A DNA stretch of 64,000 bases from an uncultured Caryophanales bacterium (GCA_905211645.1 CAJMBK010000001.1:124001-188000), one strand, 5' to 3'; positions 44,551-52,572 are shown, counted from the first letter of the stretch. Numbers and translations are program-made. The notes: generated from the letters alone by a model not told the origin.

Positions 44551-45222
44551 TTAAATTTCAAAAATATTAAATTTTTTTACCGGAGTGAAAGTTTTTCTAT
44601 GTTCACCTTCGATAATTCCATATTCTTCGATGGCTTCAAGATGCTTTTTAGTTCCATATCCTTTATTATTCTTGAAATCGTATTGAGGATATTTCTTATC
44701 AAGTTCAATCATGTATCTATCCCTTGAAACTTTGGCTAGTATTGATGCGCATGCAACAGAAAAACTTGTTGCGTCACCTTTTGGAATAGAAATAAGTTCG
44801 ACATCCCCAGTATTTATTTTCATGTAATCGGTGATTGCAGTTTTAATTTGATGTTTACTTAATAATTCGTTGAATGCAATTTGCATTCCTTTTCTACTTG
44901 ATTCAAGGATGTTGATTTCGTCAATTTCATCAGCAGAAATCTTTATTATTTTATAATCAATAGCATTTTCTATAATTAGATTGAATAGATAGTCTCTTTC
45001 TGCTTCAGTTAATTTTTTACTGTCATTAATTAATCCGTTATGAAAATCTGGTTTCATGATTACTCCAGCACAAAATACTGGGCCACAAAGTGGACCTCGA
45101 CCTGCTTCATCAGCCCCAAAGATTAAATCATTTTTATCATCACGAAAACTGTCATCAAACTCGTTGAGTTTGGTGGCAACATTCATAGCTGATTTTATCT
45201 TTTCTTCAAGGTGTTTAGTCAT
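44551..45222 (-). CDS. rnhB: Ribonuclease HII
   Basis: Removes ribonucleotides and primer RNA from DNA. Active-site motif GADEAGRGPLCGPV near residues 36-49 holds the first acidic pair; SILAKVSRDRYM near 161-172 and YDFKNNKGYGTKKH later complete the family signature. 223 residues. It overlaps the upstream rbgA gene by 8 bp and is followed by dprA after 53 bp. Confidence 0.96.
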   Translation of the reverse strand: MTKHLEEKIKSAMNVATKLNEFDDSFRDDKNDLIFGADEAGRGPLCGPVFCAGVIMKPDFHNGLINDSKKLTEAERDYLFNLIIENAIDYKIIKISADEIDEINILESSRKGMQIAFNELLSKHQIKTAITDYMKINTGDVELISIPKGDATSFSVACASILAKVSRDRYMIELDKKYPQYDFKNNKGYGTKKHLEAIEEYGIIEGEHRKTFTPVKKFNIFEI

Positions 45223-46084
45223 CGAGATAGATTGGTCCTAACAAACCGTTTTGGAAATCTTTGTAGATCATCATCTTGACTCTATCATAGTCGATAATAT
45301 TACCTTTAGTTAAAATATTTCTTGAAGTTCCAACTTTTTCAAGTAATTCTAAAGTTGTTTCAAAATCACCGATATTATACTTTGATTTTGTAGCTTCATA
45401 ATGGTTGTTTTTAATGATTTCAAATAAGTAATCAAAGAGTTCATCAAAAGGTAAAACATCGAGTTTAACTGAGCCTAATAAGGCTAAGTTCATGATGACT
45501 TTTTTATCTTTATAATTAGGTTCCAAAATTCCAGGAGTATCGAAAACTTCTACACGTTTTGTGACTTTAAAAAGTGTTGTGGTTCTTGTTTTACCTGGTT
45601 TATTTTCAACTTGGGCTCTCTTCTTTTTGAAAAGATTATTAATCAATGTTGATTTACCAACATTTGGAATACCAACGATTGCAAAAGCAGCTGGTGGTAG
45701 TGGAAAATTATGCTTTAAGTATTTCTCATCTTGAGGGAATCTCAAAGTTTCCAAGTAGTCTAAAAGGACTTGGCTTGAATTATTTTTATTTAAATCTAAT
45801 GCCAAATATTTAACGTTTTCCTTGGTGTTTTCTTGGATAAATTTATTAACTTTATTTTTATCAGCTAAATCAATCTTAGAAAGAATGTAGATAATTCTGG
45901 AAACATTGCTCTTTTGGAAGATGGAATGTAAACCTTCAGGAAATGATGATTCTGGACTTCTTGCGTCCAAAATAACGATGATTCCTTGGCAGGTTTTAAC
46001 GATATTTTCCATCTGGTTAAGAGCTTTTTTCATATGACCAGGGAAGTACTGAAAGTTTTTAATGTTGTTATTTTTATTTTCCAT
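45215..46084 (-). CDS. rbgA: Ribosome biogenesis GTPase RbgA (YlqF)
   Basis: Circularly permuted GTPase for late assembly of the 50S subunit. The G motifs come in permuted order: G4 SKID at 69-72, then G1 GIPNVGKST at 138-146, then G3 DTPG at 182-185. The N-terminal PGHMKKAL near 15-22 and the C-terminal helical domain fit the family. 289 residues. Begins 2 bp after the helicase gene and overlaps rnhB by 8 bp. Confidence 0.95.
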   Translation of the reverse strand: MENKNNNIKNFQYFPGHMKKALNQMENIVKTCQGIIVILDARSPESSFPEGLHSIFQKSNVSRIIYILSKIDLADKNKVNKFIQENTKENVKYLALDLNKNNSSQVLLDYLETLRFPQDEKYLKHNFPLPPAAFAIVGIPNVGKSTLINNLFKKKRAQVENKPGKTRTTTLFKVTKRVEVFDTPGILEPNYKDKKVIMNLALLGSVKLDVLPFDELFDYLFEIIKNNHYEATKSKYNIGDFETTLELLEKVGTSRNILTKGNIIDYDRVKMMIYKDFQNGLLGPIYLDD

Positions 46085-46086
46085 TT

Positions 46087-48267
46087 TTAGTCCTCAGAAT
46101 ATACAATTTGGAAATATGGGTCGTAGTCATGACGTGATTCTTCATGCTTGTCAGGATTTGTTTGAAGTAAGACAAGAGCAGAGCTATTAATCTTTCTTGG
46201 TGTAGCAACTTTATCGAATTTAACGTAGCAGAAATTACCATCTGTAGATAGAACTTTACCTTGACCAAGAAGTCTTGAAAGAACGATGTCTCCTTCTTGG
46301 AACAAATTTAATGCCATCGTTTTATCACCAATTTTTACAATAGGTGCTGAAACTTGTGGATATGTGACAATTTTATCGAAAACTTCTGAAATAAATGGTG
46401 AAGCATCATTGCAGGTGTGGTTATTCGCATCATGGTATGAAGAATAATAGAAAGATAAAGTATCTTGTGCTCTTGTGATGGTGACAAAAGCTAATCTTCT
46501 TTCTTCCTCTTGTGCTTCATCGGTTACTGCGTGAACGGATGGGAATAATTTATTGTTAAATTCATAAACAATAACGTGTCTGTATTCCAAACCTTTTGAT
46601 GAGTGCGAAGTGATGAGTTTGACAGATTCCTTTTTCTCATCGATGTAGAAATCGTGGATAATTGCGATGGAATTTAAGAAAGTTTGCAAATCTTTAACTT
46701 CTTCAGCATGTTCTTTTTCCTGTTGAGTGACAGAAGATAATAAGAAATAGTAGTTAGTTAATCTTTCTTCGTTGTTGATATCTCTTAAATCTGCTTCGTA
46801 ACCTGATTCTTTAAAAGCCATATTCAAAAGTTCACTAACCTTCTTTGTTGGTATGGAAAGTTTGATCTTTTTGATAAGTTCGATAAAGACCTGTATGGTA
46901 ATTGAACGGAATTGTCTATCATTTCTTAATGAATCAAGAGCTTGAAATTCGGAAATATTGTACTTTTTAGCGTATTCACTAAGCATTTCCATACGTTTTT
47001 CACCGATTCCAAGGGAACGGTTTGAAAAAATGTATTTTAAAGCGATGTTATCATCGTAAAGAGCAACTCTTAAATAGGATAAAACCAATTTAATTTCGAC
47101 TCTATCGTAGAATGAAGTTCCTTTAACAACTTTGTAAGGAATTCCCCACTTAACTAAACTTGGCTCAATCTGTTGAGAAAGTTTGTTGGAGCGATATAAA
47201 ATAGCAACGTCGTTGTAATTCTTCTTTTCGTCAACGTAGGATTTAATTTCTTCAACAATCTTTTTATTTTCTTCTTCGATATCTTTACAGATAAAAAGTT
47301 TAACTGGTGTACCAAGAGTACCACGTTTAGATTTTAAATTCTTCTTGATTCTGTTTGAGTTATTCTTAATAAGTTTATTTGCAACATCGATAATTTCTTT
47401 TCCTGAACGGTAGTTGACATTAAGTGTCATCGTCTGTAAATCTTTAACGTTATTTTCAAGGTGAACTAAGAGATTTACATTGCTTCCGTTGAAGGAGTAG
47501 ATTGCTTGATCAGGGTCACCAACAACGAATAAGTTGTTGTAATATTCACTCAAACATTTGATGATTGTGAATTGAGTGTCAGTGACATCCTGGAATTCAT
47601 CAACCATGATGTATGTATAAAGCTTCGCAGTTTCATTTCTAACTTTAGAGTTAGTTTCCAAGATAAAAATCGTGAAAAGAATTAAATCATCAAAAGTTAA
47701 GCATTGATTTTCCCTTTGATAATCTAAAAGAATTTGAATGTATCTTTCAGGAAAATCGATATATGTTGGTTTATTTTTAGCAGTGATGTATGTGATGTAA
47801 TCACTTCTATTATTTTTCTTAAAACTAGATATTTTTTTCATCATCTCTGCTAAGGAGATGTTTCTTGCTTGGTCATTATTAAGTGATCTTCTAATTTTTC
47901 TTAATAATGAATGATAGTCATTTTCATCAACGATTGAAAATCCTGGATTGAATCTTAAAGTGAAAATATTATTTTTTAAAAACTTTGCACAGAAAGAGTG
48001 AATGGTGCAGATATTTGGGAAGGTATCGTTGGTATTTAAAAGATAACGAACACGTTTAGCCATTTCTTGAGCGGCTTTATTTGTGTAAGTGATACATAAA
48101 ATATCCTTTGGATCGATACCACCAAAGTTGACAAGATATGCAAAACGGTATGTTAAAGTTCTAGTTTTACCAGTTCCAGCACCGGCTAAAACCCTGATAT
48201 TGCCTTCAGTTGTTTTGCAAATTTCTTGTTGCTCGGCATTTAAATCGTTTAAGAATGAATTTTCCAT
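46087..48267 (-). CDS. UvrD/PcrA-type superfamily 1 DNA helicase (second copy)
   Basis: 3'-5' DNA helicase of 726 residues. Walker A AGAGTGKTRTLTYR near 29-42, DEFQD near 221-225, GDPDQAIYSFNG near 250-261 and the C-terminal motif TSHSSKGLEYRHV. The last 60 residues include a small beta domain like that of PcrA (EGDIVLSRLLGQGKV). The window has another copy beside ligA that is the likelier true PcrA; this one heads the rbgA-rnhB-dprA operon and may specialise in recombination or replication restart. No ribosome binding site stands out. Confidence 0.9.
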   Translation of the reverse strand: MENSFLNDLNAEQQEICKTTEGNIRVLAGAGTGKTRTLTYRFAYLVNFGGIDPKDILCITYTNKAAQEMAKRVRYLLNTNDTFPNICTIHSFCAKFLKNNIFTLRFNPGFSIVDENDYHSLLRKIRRSLNNDQARNISLAEMMKKISSFKKNNRSDYITYITAKNKPTYIDFPERYIQILLDYQRENQCLTFDDLILFTIFILETNSKVRNETAKLYTYIMVDEFQDVTDTQFTIIKCLSEYYNNLFVVGDPDQAIYSFNGSNVNLLVHLENNVKDLQTMTLNVNYRSGKEIIDVANKLIKNNSNRIKKNLKSKRGTLGTPVKLFICKDIEEENKKIVEEIKSYVDEKKNYNDVAILYRSNKLSQQIEPSLVKWGIPYKVVKGTSFYDRVEIKLVLSYLRVALYDDNIALKYIFSNRSLGIGEKRMEMLSEYAKKYNISEFQALDSLRNDRQFRSITIQVFIELIKKIKLSIPTKKVSELLNMAFKESGYEADLRDINNEERLTNYYFLLSSVTQQEKEHAEEVKDLQTFLNSIAIIHDFYIDEKKESVKLITSHSSKGLEYRHVIVYEFNNKLFPSVHAVTDEAQEEERRLAFVTITRAQDTLSFYYSSYHDANNHTCNDASPFISEVFDKIVTYPQVSAPIVKIGDKTMALNLFQEGDIVLSRLLGQGKVLSTDGNFCYVKFDKVATPRKINSSALVLLQTNPDKHEESRHDYDPYFQIVYSED

Positions 48268-48359
48268 AGCCTTATTATTTTACTATTTTTGGTGGAGATA
48301 AATGAGAGGAAAAAGAAGGTAGAAAAGATGAGATTTATTAACTAAATTATATTTTTACA

Positions 48360-48388
48360 AAAGAAAAAGTGCCTTTCTATCGGCACTT
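48360..48388 (-). terminator. Terminator after decayed DUF4926 copy
   Basis: Minus strand AAGTGCC / GGCACTT 7-bp stem, 8-nt loop, then TTTCTTTTG. Confidence 0.7.
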
Positions 48389-48400
48389 AAATGTCTATTA

Positions 48401-48619
48401 TAATGCCTACATACTTCGCTTTTGATACATTGCACACCCTTACAACGGCAAGCAACGGCGCAAATTTAATGTAGCCAAATTATGGATTATTATGCCTAAT
48501 AAGTTCTATCTCATTTAACTCATATGTAACTACATCGATTGGATAATGTTTTGGCTAGGCTGACCACTACTATAAAAAACAATACATACGCTGTGTGGCG
48601 ATTGAATAGCCTTCGTTCT
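48401..48619. repeat. Direct repeat A, copy 1 (pair: 50382-50597)
   Basis: About 218 bp, closely similar to 50382-50597 by eye with small indels. It contains the 3' part of a decayed DUF4926 gene and its downstream region. Confidence 0.85.
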
Positions 48620-48659
48620 CAACTAGCGTTTTCACTAAATCATATTCTTCAAAATGCAT
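48480..48659 (-). pseudogene. Decayed DUF4926 gene
   Basis: Starts with ATG 48659 after GGAG and reads MHFEEYDLVKTLVENEGYSI, clearly like the intact DUF4926 genes nearby, but stops after 29 codons. A later frame resumes with YPIDVVTYELNEIELIRHNN and a stop at 48480, matching the intact C-terminus YPVDVVTYKFDELEVIERTN. The middle is shortened and contains an in-frame stop. It keeps a terminator downstream. Confidence 0.8.
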
Positions 48660-48663
48660 ATTT

Positions 48664-48844
48664 TATCTCCTTTTATTTTAAATAATTTGTTATTAATCTT
48701 GGAATTGTTTTACCTTTATCAATTTGATAAACAACGACAACTTTTAAAAAAAATAATCTATTTATCTATCACTAAAAACAAATAATGTTTGAACATCCCT
48801 AGATAAGTTCTAAGGATGTATCAAACATGTTGTTCTCATATGGC
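48664..48844. repeat. Direct repeat B, copy 1 (pair: 51150-51318)
   Basis: About 170-180 bp, closely similar to 51150-51318. Includes a copy of the tRNA-Ser terminator hairpin (48787-48826) and ends with TGGC, the last four bases of the tRNA on the minus strand, after which similarity stops. So it is the downstream flank of the tRNA gene without the tRNA. Confidence 0.85.
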
Positions 48845-48883
48845 AATAAATACCAATTGTGATGCACTTGCGCCCCCCACTAC

Positions 48884-49939
48884 TTACCATGTTTTTATTA
48901 AATCATACAAATAAGAATTTTTATAAATTATTTCTTTGCCAACTTTTTCCTCAATTAAAATTCCAATTTTAGATAATGAATGTAAATACTTTGATGCCGT
49001 ATTTCTACTAATATTAAGGTTATTTCTTAAATACTCATTTTTTGTATAAAAATCATAAAACAAATAATCAATTAATTCTTGTGAATAAATTTTTGGTAGT
49101 TTTTCTATAACAATATTCTTTGCATTGTTTATACAGTTAAGCATCTTATTAATAAAATTAATTGTGTATTGACTCATTTCATTTACTGCTTTTAGCATGT
49201 AAATAATATATTTTTTATAATTGCTTAAGTCTTTTTGCATCATATTTAAAAGATCATAATATTCCTTTTTATGTGCATTAATATATTTACTTAGATATAA
49301 GATTGGTATGTTTATTTTATGTTCCAAAACTAAATACAAAATGTTTAATATTCTACCTACTCTTCCATTACCATCATGAAATGGATGGATTGATTCAAAT
49401 TGAAAATGAATCAATCCCATTTTAATTAAAGGATCAGCATTTTCTAATTCAGGATAATTAATATATTTTTCTAAATTGGATAAATATTCCCTTATTTTTG
49501 ATTCATTTTGTGGTGGAGTATGTAATATCTCATTAGTTTTTGTATTTAATATAACTGTGCCAGGAATTTTTCTAATGTCTCCAACACTAGGTTCAATTAT
49601 TCTATGTATTTCAACTAACATATTTGTTGAGATGAATCCATTATCATTTAATAGTTTAAATCCATGTAAAATAGCTTGCCTATAATTAACTACTTCTTTT
49701 GATGAGGCATCTTTTGTTTTTAAAGTTATTTCTTTAAAAATACGGTCGTAAGTCGTAACTATATTTTCAATCTCACTAGATTCTTTAGCTTCACCTAAAA
49801 TGACAGCATTTAAAATAATATTTGGGTTTGGCAAAGCTTTTACTAATCCATTAAGCTCACCAATTTTATTATTAGCATTAGATAAAGCTTTTAAGATATC
49901 GATATCATCTAGATTTAAATCAAATGGTAATTTGTGCAT
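48884..49939 (-). CDS. Fic family protein (class II, probable AMP transferase)
   Basis: 351 residues. Fic core motif HPFHDGNGRVGR at 185-196 with catalytic His185, so it should transfer AMP (or another nucleotide part) to a protein hydroxyl. An N-terminal inhibitory helix carries the class II motif [ST]xxxE[GN] as S54-SEI-E58-N59, meaning it is self-inhibited without a separate antitoxin. The C-terminal 70 residues form a winged helix (NISRNTASKYLHSLSKIGIL), typical of DNA-binding Fic proteins that act on their own promoter. The start codon sits inside a repeat with a partner 40 bp upstream. A decayed second fic piece lies 853 bp upstream. Confidence 0.93.
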   Translation of the reverse strand: MHKLPFDLNLDDIDILKALSNANNKIGELNGLVKALPNPNIILNAVILGEAKESSEIENIVTTYDRIFKEITLKTKDASSKEVVNYRQAILHGFKLLNDNGFISTNMLVEIHRIIEPSVGDIRKIPGTVILNTKTNEILHTPPQNESKIREYLSNLEKYINYPELENADPLIKMGLIHFQFESIHPFHDGNGRVGRILNILYLVLEHKINIPILYLSKYINAHKKEYYDLLNMMQKDLSNYKKYIIYMLKAVNEMSQYTINFINKMLNCINNAKNIVIEKLPKIYSQELIDYLFYDFYTKNEYLRNNLNISRNTASKYLHSLSKIGILIEEKVGKEIIYKNSYLYDLIKTW

Positions 49940-50010
49940 ATTATAGCCTCGTGCTTAAATTTTATCATTTTTTGTGCACATTATCAATTCGTGCTTAAAT
50001 AAGATAAAAA
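49931..50010. repeat. Tandem direct repeat over the fic start and promoter
   Basis: Two units of 30 bp with a 40-bp period (49931-49960 and 49971-50000), 25 of 30 positions equal. Each has TTTGTGCA at one end and TCGTGCTTAAAT at the other. The second parts (49949-49960 and 49989-50000) flank the promoter, one overlapping the -10/start and one just upstream of the -35. Confidence 0.75.
49959..49987 (-). promoter_or_regulatory. Promoter of fic
   Basis: Minus strand TTGATA (49987-49982), 17-bp spacer, TAAAAT (49964-49959), leader of roughly 15 nt containing GAGG before ATG 49939. Confidence 0.65.
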
Positions 50011-50105
50011 ATAAGTAGTTTCAAGAATTAGTATTGATAATATAGTAAAAAATAAATGTATTAAAATTAAAAACTATAATCTTAATAGAGGAAAATATAT
50101 AAAAA

Positions 50106-50200
50106 ATCATAATATTCTTTTTAATTTGCATTAATATGTTTGCTTAGATATAAGATTGGTATGTTTATTTTATGTTCCAAAACTATATACAAAAATTTAA
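50106..50200 (-). pseudogene. Fragment of a second fic gene
   Basis: 95 bp matching 49253-49347 inside fic without gaps at about 90% identity by eye. It corresponds to Fic residues 198-228 (around INIPILYLSKYINAHKK). Nothing recognisable of the rest remains. Confidence 0.75.
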
Positions 50201-50246
50201 AAAGTGTTACAATCTTAGAATTTTTTGAAATTCTAACACTTTTTAT
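50199..50246. terminator. Long bulged hairpin, probable bidirectional terminator
   Basis: Outer stem AAAAAGTG / CACTTTTT and inner stem TTAGAATTT / AAATTCTAA with an 8-nt bulge on the left side. Tails of T on both strands. It may be the old terminator of the decayed fic copy or neighbouring genes. Confidence 0.6.
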
Positions 50247-50343
50247 TATTTATTATGTTTAGTTATTATTTATAAAAGTTTTCGCACAGTAAATTTCATC
50301 ATAATAAGAATATTTAAATAATAATCACCATTTTGCTATAAAA

Positions 50344-50373
50344 AAAGATTGATACCTAATTGTGTCAATCTTT
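50344..50373 (-). terminator. Terminator after second decayed DUF4926 copy
   Basis: Minus strand AAAGATTGA / TCAATCTTT 9-bp stem, then a run of T. Confidence 0.75.
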
Positions 50374-50381
50374 GGTTACTC

Positions 50382-50597
50382 TAATGCCTACATACTTCGC
50401 TTTTGATACATTTCACACACTTACAATGGCAAGCAACGGCGCAAATTTAATGTAGCCAAATTATGGATTATTATGTTTAATAAGTTCTATCTCATTTAAC
50501 TTATATGAAAGTACATTAATTGGATAATGTTTTGGCTCGACTAAACCACTACTAAAAAAATACATACCCTGTGTGACGATTGGATAGTCTTCGTTCT
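50382..50597. repeat. Direct repeat A, copy 2 (pair: 48401-48619)
   Basis: Second copy of the 218-bp repeat, covering most of a degenerate DUF4926 reading frame and its downstream region. Confidence 0.85.
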
Positions 50598-50604
50598 GAA
50601 ACAT
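50461..50604 (-). pseudogene. Degenerate DUF4926 copy, shortened
   Basis: A 47-codon frame starting ATG 50604 ends HYPINVLSYKLNEIELIKHN, clearly related to the DUF4926 C-terminus, but the N-terminal strand and the central part (the CEVEIWD region of the intact gene) are missing. No ribosome binding site precedes it. Probably a remnant, though a small expressed peptide cannot be excluded. Confidence 0.65.
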
Positions 50605-50650
50605 TATTTTACAAAAACGTACTCTCTAAAATTTTAGTAGTCGATAAACT

Positions 50651-50851
50651 TCATTCATTTGTTCGTTCGATAACTTCTAATTCATCAAATTTATAGGTAA
50701 CAACATCAACTGGATAATTCGTTTCATCCCAAATTTCAACTTCGCAAACAGGAAAACCTGTATAAATCGAAACTACAACGCCTTCGCTTCCTTTCGCAAA
50801 TCCTTCTTTATTTACTAATGTTCTTACAATGTCTCTTTCTTGAATCTTCAT
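50651..50851 (-). CDS. DUF4926 domain small protein
   Basis: 66 residues, a small beta-barrel-like protein: DIVRTLVNKEGFAKGSEGVV, then VSIYTGFPVCEVEIWDE and VVTYKFDELEVI. The family is uncharacterised; in other bacteria such genes often sit beside small toxin-like partners, so an antitoxin or immunity role is possible but unproven. It has no strong ribosome binding site. It lies 88 bp after a paralogue on the same strand and before a decayed copy, forming a small gene family. Confidence 0.75.
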   Translation of the reverse strand: MKIQERDIVRTLVNKEGFAKGSEGVVVSIYTGFPVCEVEIWDETNYPVDVVTYKFDELEVIERTNE

Positions 50852-50939
50852 CTTATTAATTTTTCTTATTAGTATAGTTAAATATCAATATAGGTGTATT
50901 TATACTTAGTGCTTTCTTCATTTATCTCCACTTTTGCGA

Positions 50940-51140
50940 TTAATCTTTGACATCATACTTTTGAATTTCATTTTCATCGTAGTCATAAACACCTATAGTA
51001 TTATAGTTTTTATCAAATAATTCACATGTATAAGCATTAAAGTCAGTATAAACGTGAACAATACAACCAATTGTTCCTTTTGGTATATTGTTTTTATTAA
51101 CTAATGTGATTACTGAATCAAATTCTTTTAGTTTTTCCAT
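50940..51140 (-). CDS. DUF4926 domain small protein
   Basis: 66 residues, paralogue of the neighbouring gene: FDSVITLVNKNNIPKGTIGC, VHVYTDFNAYTCELFD and VYDYDENEIQKY line up with it, though many positions differ, so this duplication is older than the direct repeats. AGGAG lies in front of ATG 51140. First DUF4926 gene after the tRNA-Ser terminator. Confidence 0.78.
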   Translation of the reverse strand: MEKLKEFDSVITLVNKNNIPKGTIGCIVHVYTDFNAYTCELFDKNYNTIGVYDYDENEIQKYDVKD

Positions 51141-51149
51141 TTTTTATAA

Positions 51150-51318
51150 TCTCCTATTTTAAATAATTCGTTATTATTCTTGGAATTGTTTTGTCTTTAT
51201 CTTTTTGATAAACAACGACAACTTTTAAAAATGTCCTATTTCTCTCTAAAACAAAAAATGTTTGTACACCCATAGAATAAGTTCTAAGAATGTATCAAAC
51301 ATGTTGTTCTCATATGGC
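51150..51318. repeat. Direct repeat B, copy 2, ending at the tRNA 3' end
   Basis: Leader of the DUF4926 gene, tRNA terminator and the last four bases of tRNA-Ser. Similar to 48664-48844. Beyond 51318 (inside the tRNA) the two copies share nothing. Confidence 0.85.
51250..51300 (-). terminator. Terminator of tRNA-Ser
   Basis: Minus-strand hairpin: GTTTGATACATTC (51300-51288) pairs with GGGTGTACAAAC (51271-51260) with one bulged base, followed by ATTTTTTGTTTT. The duplicated copy keeps pairing although the bases at one pair are swapped, which supports the fold. Confidence 0.75.
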
Positions 51319-51405
51319 GGAGTAAGAGAGGTTCGAACTCTCGCACACCTTACGGTGTCTACGTACTTAGCAGGCACGCCTCTTCACCAACTTGAGTATT
51401 ACTCC
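51315..51405 (-). tRNA. tRNA-Ser (anticodon GCU)
   Basis: 91 nt with a 7-bp acceptor stem GGAGTAA / TTACTCC, discriminator G, encoded CCA, anticodon stem CGTGC / GTACG around loop CTGCTAA (anticodon GCU, reads AGC and AGU), long class II variable arm, and T-loop GTTCGAACC. All arms fold, so it should be functional. Confidence 0.97.
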
Positions 51406-51420
51406 AAAATTTGCTTTTTT

Positions 51421-51449
51421 ATTATCTAAAATATCGGTTTTTAAGTCAA
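51421..51449 (-). promoter_or_regulatory. Promoter of tRNA-Ser
   Basis: Minus strand TTGACT (51449-51444), 17-bp spacer, GATAAT (51426-51421), 15 bp before the tRNA 5' end. Confidence 0.7.
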
Positions 51450-51552
51450 TGAATAATATTTGGCAGTTAGTGTAAATGTGTCATGTTTCTAATATTATCT
51501 AAGAAAGAAATTGATACTAAAAATATTAAAATAAAAGAAGAGAGGTTTAATC

Positions 51553-52572
51553 ATGATCTACCCAAGATTTCTTAAAAAAGGTGATAAAGTTGCAGTAACT
51601 GCACCAAGTGCTGGTATCGTTGATCCAATTAAAATCAACACTTTTAAAAATGCTAAAAAAGAACTTAAGAATCGTTATGATTTAGATGTTTTCTTCTCTG
51701 AAAACGTCTTTAGAGATGATGGAACTGGCCGTTCATCATCCGGGTTTGAAAGAGGCTATCAATTCAATGAATTAGTTAGCTTAAAATTCCCTTGGATTAT
51801 TGGAGCGACCGGTGGTGACTTTTTAGTTGAAATGTTAGATTATGTAGATTATGCAAATTTTGCAGAAAATCCATGCTGGGTTCAAGGTTATTCCGATTTA
51901 ACTTCACTTCTTTATTCAATTACGACAATCTGCGATGTTGCAACAATTTATGGAACTAATTTTTCAATCTTTGGAATGGAAGAATATGGTCAACCTCATT
52001 TTGATAATATCAAACTTCTTTTTGGTGAAACAAAAGAATTTCACAACTACGAAAAATATGAGGATGGTTTCCAAGAGAAAGTAACCGGTCTTGAATACTT
52101 CAATATGACTGAGAAAACAGTATGGAAAAATGCACATAACGAAAATAAAGTCACTTTCTCAGGAAGACTTTTAGGTGGTTGCACAGAAATTATTTTTGCT
52201 TTAATTGGTACTCCATATGAAAGAACAAAAGAATTCTGCGAGAAGTATAAAAATGATGGAATCATCTTCTACTTTGAAACCTTTGCTTCAAACGATAACG
52301 ATATGTACCTCCATCTCTGGCAGATGAAGAAAGCAGGATTTTTCAAATACTGCAAAGGTATCATGTTTGGTCGTCCACTCTTTTATAATTCAATGAGAAA
52401 TGAATCCTATCAGGATGTTTGTTTATCGGCACTTGATTCACTTAACATCCCAATTATCTTCGATGTGGATATCGGACACAAAGCACCACAACTTCCAATC
52501 GTAAATGGTGCTTATGCCACCGTACATTCTGAGGATGGAAACGGTTATATTAAATACGAGTTTTTAAAGTAA
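51553..52572 (+). CDS. S66 family LD-carboxypeptidase (LdcA/MccF-like)
   Basis: Serine peptidase of 339 residues that trims the terminal D-Ala from tetrapeptide stems of peptidoglycan (LdcA) or, in MccF relatives, cleaves toxic peptide-nucleotides. Nucleophile Ser114 in QGYSDLTSLL, Glu in IFYFETF near 238 and His in DIGHKAPQLP near 310 form the triad. The N-terminal KGDKVAVTAPSAG is typical. Whether it acts on cell wall or on an antibiotic is open. ATG follows GAGAGG. Confidence 0.9.
   Translation: MIYPRFLKKGDKVAVTAPSAGIVDPIKINTFKNAKKELKNRYDLDVFFSENVFRDDGTGRSSSGFERGYQFNELVSLKFPWIIGATGGDFLVEMLDYVDYANFAENPCWVQGYSDLTSLLYSITTICDVATIYGTNFSIFGMEEYGQPHFDNIKLLFGETKEFHNYEKYEDGFQEKVTGLEYFNMTEKTVWKNAHNENKVTFSGRLLGGCTEIIFALIGTPYERTKEFCEKYKNDGIIFYFETFASNDNDMYLHLWQMKKAGFFKYCKGIMFGRPLFYNSMRNESYQDVCLSALDSLNIPIIFDVDIGHKAPQLPIVNGAYATVHSEDGNGYIKYEFLK

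Larger units (their letters stand above)
48360..51405. other. Repeat-rich accessory island at tRNA-Ser
   Basis: Between the helicase and LD-carboxypeptidase genes lies a segment with one tRNA, a fic gene, two intact and two decayed DUF4926 genes, a fic remnant, two pairs of direct repeats (about 220 and 170 bp) and four terminators. Base use is more A/T-rich than in the flanking genes. No integrase or transposase gene is left. The gene-free stretches are accounted for by these repeats and pseudogenes; 48268-48359 holds only a short leader region where I see nothing. Confidence 0.7.

Noticed and set aside
48401..48480. A decayed tRNA next to the DUF4926 remnant
   Set aside because: Short runs such as CTACATACTT and GCACACCCTTAC resemble parts of tRNA-Ser, but order and arms do not fit and no cloverleaf forms.
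48401..50597. Repeated segments in the tRNA island as a CRISPR array
   Set aside because: Only two copies each, 170-220 bp long, with no short regular repeats, spacers or cas genes.
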